6,457 nucleotides of DNA, taken from the NCBI GenBank assembly GCA_003551745.1, contig PUNI01000483.1:1-6457 (forward strand), given 5' to 3'. Below the pieces are notes generated by a model that was not told the DNA's origin, did not search any database, and saw only the letters and a list, made by a program, of their open reading frames with translations. Positions 1 through 6,457 of this stretch are shown here, in pieces; position 1 is the stretch's first letter; every line of letters starts with the position of its first letter. Source of the stretch: Paracoccaceae bacterium (lineage in GTDB: Bacteria; Pseudomonadota; Alphaproteobacteria; Rhodobacterales; Rhodobacteraceae). Both the position numbers and the translations under genes were made by a program.

Positions 1-531
<531 letters not shown>

Positions 532-543
532 GGGGCGGCGGCG

Positions 544-1191
544 ATGGAGACCTACGCCACCACACGCGCGCGGCTCGAGGAATACTTCGACCGGACCGCC
601 GCCAAGACCTGGGAGCGGCTGACCTCGGACGCACCGGTCAGCCGCATCCGGCAGACCGTGCGCGAAGGCCGCGACACGATGCGCGCGGCGATGCTGGCGC
701 GGCTGCCCGATGACCTGACCGGAGCGCGCGTGCTCGACGCCGGCTGCGGCGCCGGGCCGATGAGCGTCGCGCTGGCCGAGCGGGGCGCCGAGGTCGTGGG
801 CGTGGACATCTCGCCCGCGCTGCTGGAGGTGGCGCGCAAGCGCACGCCCGAGGCGCTGGCCTCCCGCATCACCTTCACCGCCGGCGACATGCTGGACGAG
901 GCGCATGGCAGCTTTGACTTCGTGATGGCGATGGACAGCCTGATCCATTATTCGGCCGCGGACATCGGCCGGGCGCTCGCCCGGCTCGCGCCGCGGACGC
1001 CTTTCCTGTCGGCGATGTGGGTGGCGGGCAAGGCCTTCCCGAGGTCTGACCGGTCGCCGCAGATCATCCCCCATTCCGACGGGTCGATCGCTTCGGCGCT
1101 GAAGGCCGAAGGCGTGCTCGGGCCGCTGGAGCGGGTGATCCGCGTGAGCCGCGGCTTCTACATCAGCCAGGCGATGGAGCTGCGGCCATGA
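544..1191 (+). CDS. bchM: Magnesium-protoporphyrin IX methyltransferase BchM
   Basis: BchM uses S-adenosylmethionine to methylate the ring C propionate of Mg-protoporphyrin IX, giving the monomethyl ester that AcsF, encoded downstream, then cyclises. The 215-residue product has the usual family length. SAM-binding motif I is VLDAGCGAG at residues 63-71, followed by VVGVDIS with the ribose-binding acid at Asp88. MAMDSLIHY (128-136) and the C-terminal RGFYISQAMEL (203-213) are characteristic of BchM and argue against a generic class I methyltransferase. The N-terminal YFDRTAAKTWERL region is also typical. The start is preceded by GAGGGG at 530-535, which overlaps the bchL stop, so translation is probably coupled to bchL. 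The stop overlaps the lhaA start as ATGA. Confidence 0.95.
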   Translation: METYATTRARLEEYFDRTAAKTWERLTSDAPVSRIRQTVREGRDTMRAAMLARLPDDLTGARVLDAGCGAGPMSVALAERGAEVVGVDISPALLEVARKRTPEALASRITFTAGDMLDEAHGSFDFVMAMDSLIHYSAADIGRALARLAPRTPFLSAMWVAGKAFPRSDRSPQIIPHSDGSIASALKAEGVLGPLERVIRVSRGFYISQAMELRP

Positions 1192-2684
1192 TCCGCGCAG
1201 GCTTCAACCGCCTGATGGCGCGGCTGGACGCGAAGATCGCCGAAGGCGAGAAGCGGCCGCCGCTGCTGAAGTCGCTGAGCATCCGCGCGCTTCCCTTCGC
1301 CGACGCCGCGAGCCCGGAGTTTCCGCTGAGCCAGCTGCTGCGCCTTTCGCTGTTCCAGATCTCGGTCGGGATGGCGGCGGTGATGCTGCTGGGCACGCTC
1401 AACCGGGTGATGATCGTCGAGCTGTCGATCCCGGCGATGCTGGTGGCCTCGATGATCGCGCTGCCCGTGCTGGTGGCGCCGCTGCGGGCGCTCTTCGGCT
1501 TCAAGTCCGACACCTATCGCTCGGCCATCGGCTGGAAGCGCATTCCGTTCCTGTGGTTCGGCTCGCTCTATCAGTTCGGCGGCCTCGCGATCATGCCCTT
1601 CGCGCTGATCGTGCTGTCGGGCGACCGCACCTATGACGTGCCCTATTCCGGCGAGGTGCTGGCGGCCATCGCCTTCGTGATGACCGGTCTGGGGATGCAC
1701 ATGACCCAGACCGCCGGCCTCGCGCTGGCCTCCGACCGGGCGACCGACGAGACCCGGCCGCGGGTGGTGGCGCTTCTCTACGTGATGTTCCTGATCGGGA
1801 TGGGCGTTTCGGCACTGATCGTCGGCTGGCTGCTCTATGACTTCTCGCAGCTGCGGCTGATCGAGGTGGTGCAGGGCGCCGCAGTGGTGACGCTGGCACT
1901 GAACGTGCTCGCGCTGTGGAAGCAGGAAAGCGTTCGCCCGATGAGCAAGGCCGAGCGCGAGGCGCCGCGGCCGCTGTTCCGCGATGCGTGGGCCGACTAC
2001 ACCCGCGGCGGACAGGCTGGCCGGCTGCTGGCGGTGGTGTTCCTCGGCAGCCTCGCCTTCAACATGCAGGACGTGCTGCTGGAGCCGTATGGTGGCGAGG
2101 TGCTGGGGCTGAGCGTCTCGGCCACCACGATGCTGACGGCGACCTGGGCCGCCGGGGCGCTGGTGGCCTTTGCCATGGCCGCGCGCTGGCTGGCGCAAGG
2201 CATGGACCCGCACCGGATGAGCGCCCGCGGCATCCTCGGCGGCATCGCCGCCTTCGCCGCGGTGATCTTCGCCGCGCCGATGGACAGCCCGACGATCTTC
2301 TATTTCGGCGCTTTCCTGATCGGCTGGGGCGGCGGGCTCTTTGCCGTCGCCACCCTGACCGCGGCGATGCTGATGCCGGTGCAGGGGCTCGCCGGCCGCG
2401 GCCTGGCGCTGGGCGCCTGGGGTGCGGCACAGGCCACCGGGGCGGGGCTGTCGATCTTTCTCGGCGGCACGATCCGCGACGTGGTCAATGCCGCCGCCCT
2501 CTCCGGCAACCTCGGCGAGGCGCTGAATTCGCCGGCCACCGGCTATTCGGTGGTCTATCACATCGAGATTGCGCTGCTTTTCCTGACCCTTGCCGTCCTC
2601 GGTCCGCTGGTGCGGAGCTGGCGGCTTGCGCAACCTTCCACGGGCAGCCCGGAACGGATCGGGCTCGCCGAGCTGCCCAGCTGA
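1188..2684 (+). CDS. lhaA: LhaA, PucC-family light-harvesting 1 assembly membrane protein
   Basis: LhaA (ORF1696/F1696 in Rhodobacter capsulatus) is an inner-membrane protein of the BCD/PucC branch of the major facilitator superfamily. It is needed for efficient LH1 assembly and is thought to deliver or insert pigment or LH polypeptides. The 498-residue product is hydrophobic throughout, consistent with about 12 membrane helices. The conserved N-terminal block LPFADAASPEFPLSQLLRLS lies at 35-54. An MFS motif A-like cytoplasmic loop is at 103-123 (key residues GFKSD, IGWKR). The family block QDVLLEPYGGEVLG is at 294-307 and the glycine-rich helix region LGAWGAAQATGAG at 408-420. Position next to bchM and puhA identifies it as LhaA rather than PucC, which travels with pucBA. 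The ATG overlaps the bchM stop by four bases, with GGAG at 1176-1179. In R. capsulatus a puhA promoter lies inside this gene; I could not identify one here by eye. Confidence 0.94.
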   Translation: MIRAGFNRLMARLDAKIAEGEKRPPLLKSLSIRALPFADAASPEFPLSQLLRLSLFQISVGMAAVMLLGTLNRVMIVELSIPAMLVASMIALPVLVAPLRALFGFKSDTYRSAIGWKRIPFLWFGSLYQFGGLAIMPFALIVLSGDRTYDVPYSGEVLAAIAFVMTGLGMHMTQTAGLALASDRATDETRPRVVALLYVMFLIGMGVSALIVGWLLYDFSQLRLIEVVQGAAVVTLALNVLALWKQESVRPMSKAEREAPRPLFRDAWADYTRGGQAGRLLAVVFLGSLAFNMQDVLLEPYGGEVLGLSVSATTMLTATWAAGALVAFAMAARWLAQGMDPHRMSARGILGGIAAFAAVIFAAPMDSPTIFYFGAFLIGWGGGLFAVATLTAAMLMPVQGLAGRGLALGAWGAAQATGAGLSIFLGGTIRDVVNAAALSGNLGEALNSPATGYSVVYHIEIALLFLTLAVLGPLVRSWRLAQPSTGSPERIGLAELPS

Positions 2685-2692
2685 CATGGCCT

Positions 2693-2698
2693 AGGAGG
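2693..2698 (+). promoter_or_regulatory. Consensus Shine-Dalgarno of puhA
   Basis: AGGAGG lies eight bases before the puhA ATG. It is the strongest ribosome-binding site in the window together with that of acsF, fitting the need for one H subunit per reaction centre. GGAG at 2694-2697 can pair with CTCC at 2702-2705 across a four-base loop, a weak hairpin that would partly cover the site. Confidence 0.85.
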
Positions 2699-2706
2699 AC
2701 CCTCCC

Positions 2707-3471
2707 ATGTTCGACGCCGCAACCTTCCAGAACATCGATCTCGCGCAGATCAGCCTCTACATCTTCTGGCTCTTCTTCGCGCTGCTGATCTACTACCTGC
2801 AGACCGAGAACATGCGCGAGGGCTATCCCCTCGAGAACGAGGACGGCGGCACGGAGGGCTTCAACCTGCCGCTGCCGGCGCCCAAGACCTTCAAGCTGCC
2901 GCATGGCCGCGGCGAGGTCACCGTGCCCGACATGAAGAAGGAGGCCCGCGAGGTCGCCCTGAAGCGGGTCGGGCCGTTCGGCTATCCGCTGGAGCCCACG
3001 GGCGATCCGATGGCCGACGGGGTCGGCCCGGCCTCCTGGTCGCCGCGCCGCGACGAGCCGGAACTCGACGGCAAGGGCCATCCCAAGATCCGCCCGATGC
3101 GGATGCTGGAGGGCTTCGAGATCTCGGCCGGCTTCGACCCGCGCGGCCTGGACGTGCAGGCCGGCGACGGCGAGGTGGTCGGCACCGTTTCGGACATGTG
3201 GGTGGACGAACCCGAACAGCTTGTCCGCTACATCGAGATGGAGCTGGCGCCCGAGTTCGGCGGCGGCAAGCGGCTGGTGCCGATCGGCATGGCCCGGATC
3301 TGGCCGAGCCGCCTGCAGGTGCGCTCGCTCTTCGGGCAGCACTTCGCCGGCGTGCCGCAGACCAAGTCGGACACGCAGATCACCAAGCTCGAGGAAGACA
3401 AGATCTCGTCCTACTACGCCGGCGGCACGCTCTATGCCAGCCCGGCGCGGCTGGAGCCGCAACTGGGCTGA
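2707..3471 (+). CDS. puhA: Photosynthetic reaction centre H subunit PuhA
   Basis: PuhA is the H subunit of the type II reaction centre. It has one membrane helix and a cytoplasmic domain that caps the L and M subunits and carries the proton path to the secondary quinone. The 254-residue length fits the family. After a short periplasmic N-terminus, the single helix spans about residues 12-31, followed by the signature QTENMREGYPLE (32-43). The cytoplasmic PRC-barrel-like domain includes LDGKGHPKIRP (120-130), VSDMWVDEPEQ (161-171), RYIEMEL (174-180) and the C-terminal LEEDKISSYYAGGTLYASP. Glu177 aligns with GluH173 of R. sphaeroides, a proton-transfer residue. At the proton-entry motif, R. sphaeroides D-G-H-G-H is D121-G-K123-G-H125 here. 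It follows lhaA by 22 bases, and a strong stem-loop follows its stop, so puhA could have its own more stable transcript segment. Confidence 0.97.
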   Translation: MFDAATFQNIDLAQISLYIFWLFFALLIYYLQTENMREGYPLENEDGGTEGFNLPLPAPKTFKLPHGRGEVTVPDMKKEAREVALKRVGPFGYPLEPTGDPMADGVGPASWSPRRDEPELDGKGHPKIRPMRMLEGFEISAGFDPRGLDVQAGDGEVVGTVSDMWVDEPEQLVRYIEMELAPEFGGGKRLVPIGMARIWPSRLQVRSLFGQHFAGVPQTKSDTQITKLEEDKISSYYAGGTLYASPARLEPQLG

Positions 3472-3480
3472 GGCGTCCCG

Positions 3481-3512
3481 GGGCCGCGCGGGGCGTGACC
3501 TCCGCGCGGTCC
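3481..3512 (+). other. Strong 13-bp RNA stem-loop after puhA
   Basis: Bases 3481-3493 pair with 3500-3512 (13 bp, two of them G-U) around a six-base loop. Each arm contains the self-complementary octamer CCGCGCGG, at 3484-3491 and 3502-3509. It begins ten bases after the puhA stop. There is no following T tract, so a transcript-stabilising or pausing element is more likely than a Rho-independent terminator. Confidence 0.75.
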
Positions 3513-3546
3513 GGCCGGCGCCCTTGTGGCGGGCCGGCGGTTGAAA

Positions 3547-3562
3547 GGCCGGACAACCGGCC
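3547..3562 (+). other. Perfect 6-bp GC hairpin upstream of puhB
   Basis: GGCCGG (3547-3552) and CCGGCC (3557-3562) flank the four-base loop ACAA. The hairpin ends eight bases before the puhB ribosome-binding site at 3571. It could tune puhB translation or act together with the upstream stem. Confidence 0.6.
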
Positions 3563-3582
3563 GCGCAGAAAGGAAGGGAACG

Positions 3583-4251
3583 ATGTCGCACGATGATTTC
3601 GCGGTGGAGCCGATCCAGGGCCTGCCCGAACGCCCGCCGGCGGACGAGATGATTCTCTGGCAGGGGCGGCCGAACAGCTGGCGCCTCGCGGTGGAGGCGC
3701 TGAGCCTCTACTGGGTGGCCGGCTATTTCGTGCTGTTCTTCGGCTGGCGTGCGCTGGTCGCCGGCGCCGAGGTGCCGTTCTGGGAGGCGGTGCACATCGG
3801 CTCACCCTTCCTGGTGATGGGCGCGGCCACCTGCGCGATCCTCTATCTGATCGCGCTCGTGCAGGCGCGGTCCACCGTCTACACGATCACCAACCGTCGG
3901 GTCGCGATGCGAATCGGCGCCGCCCTGACGATCACGCTGAATCTGCCCTATCGGTGGATCGGCGCGGCCAACCTTGATCTGAGACAAGGTGGCACCGGCA
4001 CGATCGCCCTTAGCCTCACCGGCGAAACGCGGCTTTCCTACCTGAACACGTGGCCGCATGTGAGGCCCTGGCGGATGAAACGCACCGAACCTGCCCTGCG
4101 CTGCATTCCCGATGCGGCCAACGTGGCGAAGATCCTGTCCGAGGCCGCCGAGGCGCGGCTGGCCGAGCCGGAACTGCGCCGCAAGACGCCCGAGCCCGGG
4201 CGGGCGTCGGCACGGCCGACGGCCGGCACGGCTCCGGTTCCGGCCGAGTAG
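3583..4251 (+). CDS. puhB: Photosynthetic complex assembly protein PuhB
   Basis: PuhB is an inner-membrane factor that promotes reaction-centre assembly in R. capsulatus, where it is dimeric and indirectly affects LH1. The 222-residue product is close to the family length. It opens with the typical DDFAVEPIQGLPERPPADEMILWQGRP segment, with conserved W26-Q-G-R-P. Hydrophobic helices lie at about 38-57 and 74-94, with a less clear third at 111-130. The segment STVYTITNRRVAMRIG (97-112) is the hallmark of bacterial PH-like (DUF304-type) membrane proteins. The last 30 or so residues are rich in Pro, Ala and Arg and look disordered. I chose ATG 3583 because AGGAAGG at 3571-3577 precedes it; an in-frame GTG at 3526 lies in the hairpin region and lacks a site. 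puhC starts 12 bases after the stop. Confidence 0.9.
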   Translation: MSHDDFAVEPIQGLPERPPADEMILWQGRPNSWRLAVEALSLYWVAGYFVLFFGWRALVAGAEVPFWEAVHIGSPFLVMGAATCAILYLIALVQARSTVYTITNRRVAMRIGAALTITLNLPYRWIGAANLDLRQGGTGTIALSLTGETRLSYLNTWPHVRPWRMKRTEPALRCIPDAANVAKILSEAAEARLAEPELRRKTPEPGRASARPTAGTAPVPAE

Positions 4252-4263
4252 GGAGGGCGCGTC

Positions 4264-4851
4264 ATGGCAATGTCCGAAACCCACCGCCGCCGCGAAATGG
4301 ACGCGATCGCCAAGCGCGACCGCGAGATGATCCCGCGGATGCTGCTGCGGGCCATGCTGGTGATGGTCCTGTGCTCGGTGGCGCTGGTCGTCTATGCCCG
4401 GCTCACCGACCGGCCGCTGGTCGCCGCCCCGCCCGAGGGCGTGCCGATCGTCACCGAGCGGGTGATCGTGCTCGCTGGCGACATGGCCGGCCGGGCGCTC
4501 GTCACCGACATGGACGGCCGCGTGATCGCCGATCTGCCCGGCGACGAGGGTGGCTTCGTGGCCGGCATCTGGCGGGTGGTGCAGCGCGAGCGCATGCTGC
4601 GCGGCCTGCCCGACGATCTGCCGCTGCGGCTGGTGCTCTACGAGGACAGCCGGCTGGCGATCTACGACGACTTCACCGGCTGGCGCGCCCAGCTCATCGG
4701 CTTCGGCATCGACAACTACCGGACATTCTATGCGCTGCTCGATGCCCCGGCCCTCGATCCGGCCGAAGACCCGGCGCTCGATCCGACCGCGCCTGCGGCC
4801 GGCGACGGAACCGGCGAAGACCCCGCGGCGGCAACGTCCGTCGCGAACTGA
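4264..4851 (+). CDS. puhC: Photosynthetic complex assembly protein PuhC
   Basis: PuhC is a bitopic membrane protein needed for normal LH1-reaction-centre levels; it is thought to help reorganise or assemble the core complex. The 195-residue product has a charged cytoplasmic N-terminus (1-24), one helix at about 26-45 and a periplasmic domain. The family block RVIVLAGDMAGRALVTDMDG lies at 66-85, GFVAGIWRVVQRER at 97-110, and the conserved end GFGIDNYRTFYALL at 146-159. Residues 160-195 form an acidic, Pro/Ala-rich tail with an imperfect repeat (ALDPAEDP, ALDPTAP). The R. capsulatus protein is about 162 residues, so this tail is an extension. GGGAGGG at 4251-4257 supports ATG 4264; an alternative ATG at 4270 would remove two residues. 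Confidence 0.9.
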   Translation: MAMSETHRRREMDAIAKRDREMIPRMLLRAMLVMVLCSVALVVYARLTDRPLVAAPPEGVPIVTERVIVLAGDMAGRALVTDMDGRVIADLPGDEGGFVAGIWRVVQRERMLRGLPDDLPLRLVLYEDSRLAIYDDFTGWRAQLIGFGIDNYRTFYALLDAPALDPAEDPALDPTAPAAGDGTGEDPAAATSVAN

Positions 4852-4876
4852 GACAACAACCAGAGGGAACCACAAC

Positions 4877-5173
4877 ATGGGACTGTTCACGCGAGAAAAG
4901 GAGACCGCGCCCTGCGAGGTCGAAGTGTCGCATCGCTTTGAATCGTTGCATGCGCACGTCAAATTCCTCAACGGCGCGGTGGTGCATCCGGGCGACGAGG
5001 TGCTGGTGCACGGCACGCCGGTCATGGCGCCCTATGGCGAGGTGGTGGTCGAGGAACGCATGGCCACCATCACCCGGGCGAGCGGCCTCGAACGGGCCTG
5101 GACGAAACTCACCGGCGATCTTGAAATGATGGAACTCTGCGAGTTTTCCTTCTCCGAGGAGGTCACGCTGTGA
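4877..5173 (+). CDS. bciE: BciE, partner protein of the O2-dependent cyclase AcsF
   Basis: This gene encodes a 98-residue soluble protein with no signal peptide or membrane helix. Its size and position between puhC and acsF match BciE, the small protein that alphaproteobacteria require together with AcsF for the aerobic Mg-protoporphyrin monomethyl ester cyclase. Cyanobacteria and plants use Ycf54 in that role. Visible features are MGLFTREKE at the N-terminus, the His-containing segment VSHRFESLHAHVKF (17-30), and VVHPGDEVLVHGTP (35-48) followed by a stretch that could form beta strands (MAPYGEVVVEERMATITRA). The end is acidic and contains Cys88; the other cysteine is Cys13. I see no cofactor motif. 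GAGGG at 4863-4867 precedes ATG 4877 in an A/C-rich leader. The stop overlaps the acsF GTG start, which strongly implies joint function. Assignment rests on context and size more than on motifs. Confidence 0.82.
   Translation: MGLFTREKETAPCEVEVSHRFESLHAHVKFLNGAVVHPGDEVLVHGTPVMAPYGEVVVEERMATITRASGLERAWTKLTGDLEMMELCEFSFSEEVTL
5156..5162 (+). promoter_or_regulatory. Shine-Dalgarno that fixes the GTG start of acsF
   Basis: GAGGAGG lies inside the bciE coding end, seven bases before GTG 5170. It decides the acsF start, because the first in-frame ATG after it would remove 56 residues, including conserved N-terminal sequence. Confidence 0.85.
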
Positions 5174-6249
5174 ACGCGCACACCGAAACCAAACCCGCCG
5201 CCGCGGTCAACGAGACCACCCAGAAGGCCAGCGAGACGACGCTGCTCGACCCGCGCTTCTACACCACCGACTTCGACGAACTCGACCGGATCGACGTGAC
5301 CCCGGTGCGGGAGGAGTGGGACAAGCTGATCGCCGAGATGCGCTCGGACCCGAACAAGACCCATTTCAAGAAGACCGAAGACTGGGATCCGGTGGACTGG
5401 GAGAACATGGACCCCGAGCTCAAGAAGGAGCTCACCGATTTCCTGGTCTCCTCGCTGACTGCCGAGTTCTCGGGCTGCGTGCTCTACAAGGAGATGAAGC
5501 GGCGCGGCAACAACCCCGACATCTGCGAGCTGTTCAACTACATGGCCCGCGACGAGGCCCGGCATGCGGGCTTCATCAACGACGCCCTGCGCGAGGCGAA
5601 CATCGGCGTGAACCTCGGCTTCCTGACCAAGGCGAAGAAATACACCTACTTCCGGCCGAAGTTCATCTACTACGCCACCTACCTGTCGGAGAAGATCGGC
5701 TACGCCCGCTACATCACCATCTACCGGCATCTGGAGAAGCACCCCGAGCACCGTATCCATCCGATCTTCAAGTGGTTCGAGCAGTGGTGCAACGACGAGT
5801 TCCGTCACGGCGAGGCCTTCGCGCTCCTGATGAAGACCGATCCGAAGCTGACCGAGAGCTTCGTCAACAAGCTGTGGATCCGCTTCTTCCTCGTCGCCGT
5901 GTTCAGCGTGATGTATGTGCGCGACCACGCGCGCCCCGCCTTCCACGAGGCGCTTGGCATCGACATCGACGAGTATGACCACGAGGTGTTCCGCAAGACC
6001 TCGGTGATCGCCCGTCAGGTTTTCCCGATCGAGGTCGACATCGACAATCCGCGCTGGCAGCGCGGTCTGGAGCGGCTTCGCGCCGCCATGACCGACATGG
6101 ACAGCGCGCGGCGCAAGGGCGGCGTCGGGGGCTTTTTCGGTCGCATGACCGCCGGCGCGCGGTCGGGCGCGGCCTTCATGAGCCTCTACATGATACCCGT
6201 GAAGAGGAACGCGGTGCCCGAGAACCCGCGTCTGGTGCCGGCCTACTGA
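5170..6249 (+). CDS. acsF: Aerobic magnesium-protoporphyrin IX monomethyl ester (oxidative) cyclase AcsF
   Basis: AcsF is the O2-dependent diiron enzyme that forms the isocyclic ring E, turning Mg-protoporphyrin IX monomethyl ester into divinyl protochlorophyllide. The 359-residue length is normal. The ferritin-like ligand set is visible: Glu99 (LTAEFSGCVLYKE), Glu129 with His132 (RDEARHAGF), probably Glu174 (YLSEKIGYARY), and Glu210 with His213 (NDEFRHGEAF). The N-terminal block TLLDPRFYTTDFDELD and the C-terminal IEVDIDNPRW are also conserved. No membrane anchor is obvious apart from the hydrophobic stretch IRFFLVAVFSVMYV (237-250). Translation starts at GTG within the bciE stop (GTGA), with a strong Shine-Dalgarno. 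The ATG of puhE overlaps its TGA by one base. Its presence indicates aerobic pigment synthesis; the anaerobic BchE enzyme is not in this window. Confidence 0.97.
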   Translation: MNAHTETKPAAAVNETTQKASETTLLDPRFYTTDFDELDRIDVTPVREEWDKLIAEMRSDPNKTHFKKTEDWDPVDWENMDPELKKELTDFLVSSLTAEFSGCVLYKEMKRRGNNPDICELFNYMARDEARHAGFINDALREANIGVNLGFLTKAKKYTYFRPKFIYYATYLSEKIGYARYITIYRHLEKHPEHRIHPIFKWFEQWCNDEFRHGEAFALLMKTDPKLTESFVNKLWIRFFLVAVFSVMYVRDHARPAFHEALGIDIDEYDHEVFRKTSVIARQVFPIEVDIDNPRWQRGLERLRAAMTDMDSARRKGGVGGFFGRMTAGARSGAAFMSLYMIPVKRNAVPENPRLVPAY

Positions 6250-6457
6250 TGGAGGCCCTGCTGCACACCGGCGGCTGGACCGCGGCGCTGTTCGCGCTCT
6301 TCATCTGGTGGTTTTCCACCGGCGCGATCCTGTGTCTGGTGAAGCATGCCGACAAGGGCGGGCGGCGCGCGCACATGCGCGCCGCTCTGTTCGCCTTCCC
6401 GCTGTTCCTCGCCGGGCTATACGGCGCCTGGGCGACGCTGGAGATGACCACCACCAC
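6249..6457 (+). CDS. puhE: Photosynthetic complex assembly protein PuhE (3' truncated)
   Basis: PuhE is a polytopic inner-membrane protein found next to acsF or puhC in purple bacteria; its loss in R. capsulatus alters bacteriochlorophyll production and core-complex levels. Only the first 69 codons plus two bases are present, from a gene that normally encodes over 250 residues. Two helices are visible, at about 10-30 and 45-64, separated by the basic loop VKHADKGGRRAHMR. The segment FIWWFSTGAILCLV (18-31) is characteristic of the family N-terminus. The ATG overlaps the acsF stop (TGATG), so its translation is probably coupled. The only ribosome-binding candidates lie in the end of acsF and are weak. 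Assignment rests on this short segment and the gene order. Confidence 0.85.
   Translation, partial: MEALLHTGGWTAALFALFIWWFSTGAILCLVKHADKGGRRAHMRAALFAFPLFLAGLYGAWATLEMTTT

Larger units (their letters stand above)
3472..3582 (+). other. puhA-puhB intercistronic region with GC-rich inverted repeats
   Basis: This 111-base gap is the longest non-coding stretch in the window and has no convincing ORF. It holds a 13-bp stem-loop (3481-3512), a weaker bulged stem (3514-3522 with 3528-3538) and a perfect 6-bp hairpin (3547-3562) just before the puhB ribosome-binding site. GTCCGGCC at 3509-3516 is also exactly complementary to 3547-3554; this 8-bp pairing would break the base of the first stem and all of the last hairpin. 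No T run follows any stem, so none is a classic intrinsic terminator. By analogy with puf-operon intercistronic hairpins, a role in 3' stabilisation of puhA mRNA or partial attenuation before the assembly genes is plausible, but this is inference. Confidence 0.65.

Noticed and set aside
1158..2687. A 509-codon open frame on the minus strand, opposite lhaA.
   Set aside because: Its translation is dominated by His, Arg, Gln and Gly with no recognisable domain. It is the mirror of lhaA codon bias in GC-rich DNA, while lhaA itself has clear family motifs.
1916..2788. A plus-strand open frame overlapping lhaA in another frame.
   Set aside because: It is an Arg/Gly/Ala-rich out-of-frame reading of lhaA that runs into puhA.
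3481..3512. Rho-independent terminator after puhA.
   Set aside because: The stem is strong, but no T run follows it and the downstream genes are co-oriented, so it is listed as a stem-loop without a terminator call.
3526..3582. A 19-residue N-terminal extension of PuhB from an upstream GTG.
   Set aside because: It lies in the inverted-repeat region, has no ribosome-binding site, and the ATG at 3583 has a good one.
2485..3795. A 436-codon minus-strand open frame over puhA.
   Set aside because: It is antisense to the highly conserved reaction-centre H gene and has no protein motifs of its own.
3802..5025. A 407-codon minus-strand open frame across puhB, puhC and bciE.
   Set aside because: It is antisense to three recognisable genes, has a composition-biased translation and shows no domain, so it is a GC-driven shadow.

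Overview
The window is part of a photosynthesis gene cluster from a purple (anoxygenic phototrophic) alphaproteobacterium. It is G+C-rich with strong G/C preference at third codon positions. Every gene is on the plus strand, packed head to tail. The order bchL-bchM-lhaA-puhA-puhB-puhC-bciE-acsF-puhE is the known 'puh side' of the cluster in Rhodobacteraceae (Rhodobacter, Roseobacter and relatives), so I favour that family. The exact genus cannot be set by eye.

Layout: 1-531 is the C-terminal part of BchL, cut by the window start. 544-1191 is BchM. 1188-2684 is LhaA, overlapping bchM by ATGA. 2707-3471 is PuhA, the reaction-centre H subunit, with a consensus Shine-Dalgarno. 3472-3582 is a 111-base non-coding gap full of GC-rich inverted repeats. 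3583-4251 is PuhB, 4264-4851 PuhC, and 4877-5173 a 98-residue protein identified as BciE. 5170-6249 is AcsF, which starts at a GTG inside the bciE stop. 6249-6457 is the beginning of PuhE, cut by the window end.

How the genes work together: BchM, AcsF with BciE, and BchL act on successive parts of the bacteriochlorophyll pathway: methylation of Mg-protoporphyrin, oxidative formation of the fifth ring, and protochlorophyllide reduction. LhaA, PuhB, PuhC and PuhE are membrane factors for assembly of the core light-harvesting 1/reaction-centre complex. PuhA is its H subunit. Pigment synthesis and apparatus assembly therefore share one superoperon-like transcription unit. The O2-dependent cyclase pair bciE-acsF shows that the organism can make bacteriochlorophyll with oxygen present.

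The window is largely a known system, and I see no wholly new one. The points most worth a second look are the structured puhA-puhB gap with mutually exclusive RNA folds, a Lys where the Rhodobacter sphaeroides H subunit has a His at its proton-entry site, the acidic repeat tail of PuhC, and the tight bciE-acsF translational coupling. I found no RNA genes, mobile elements or CRISPR arrays.
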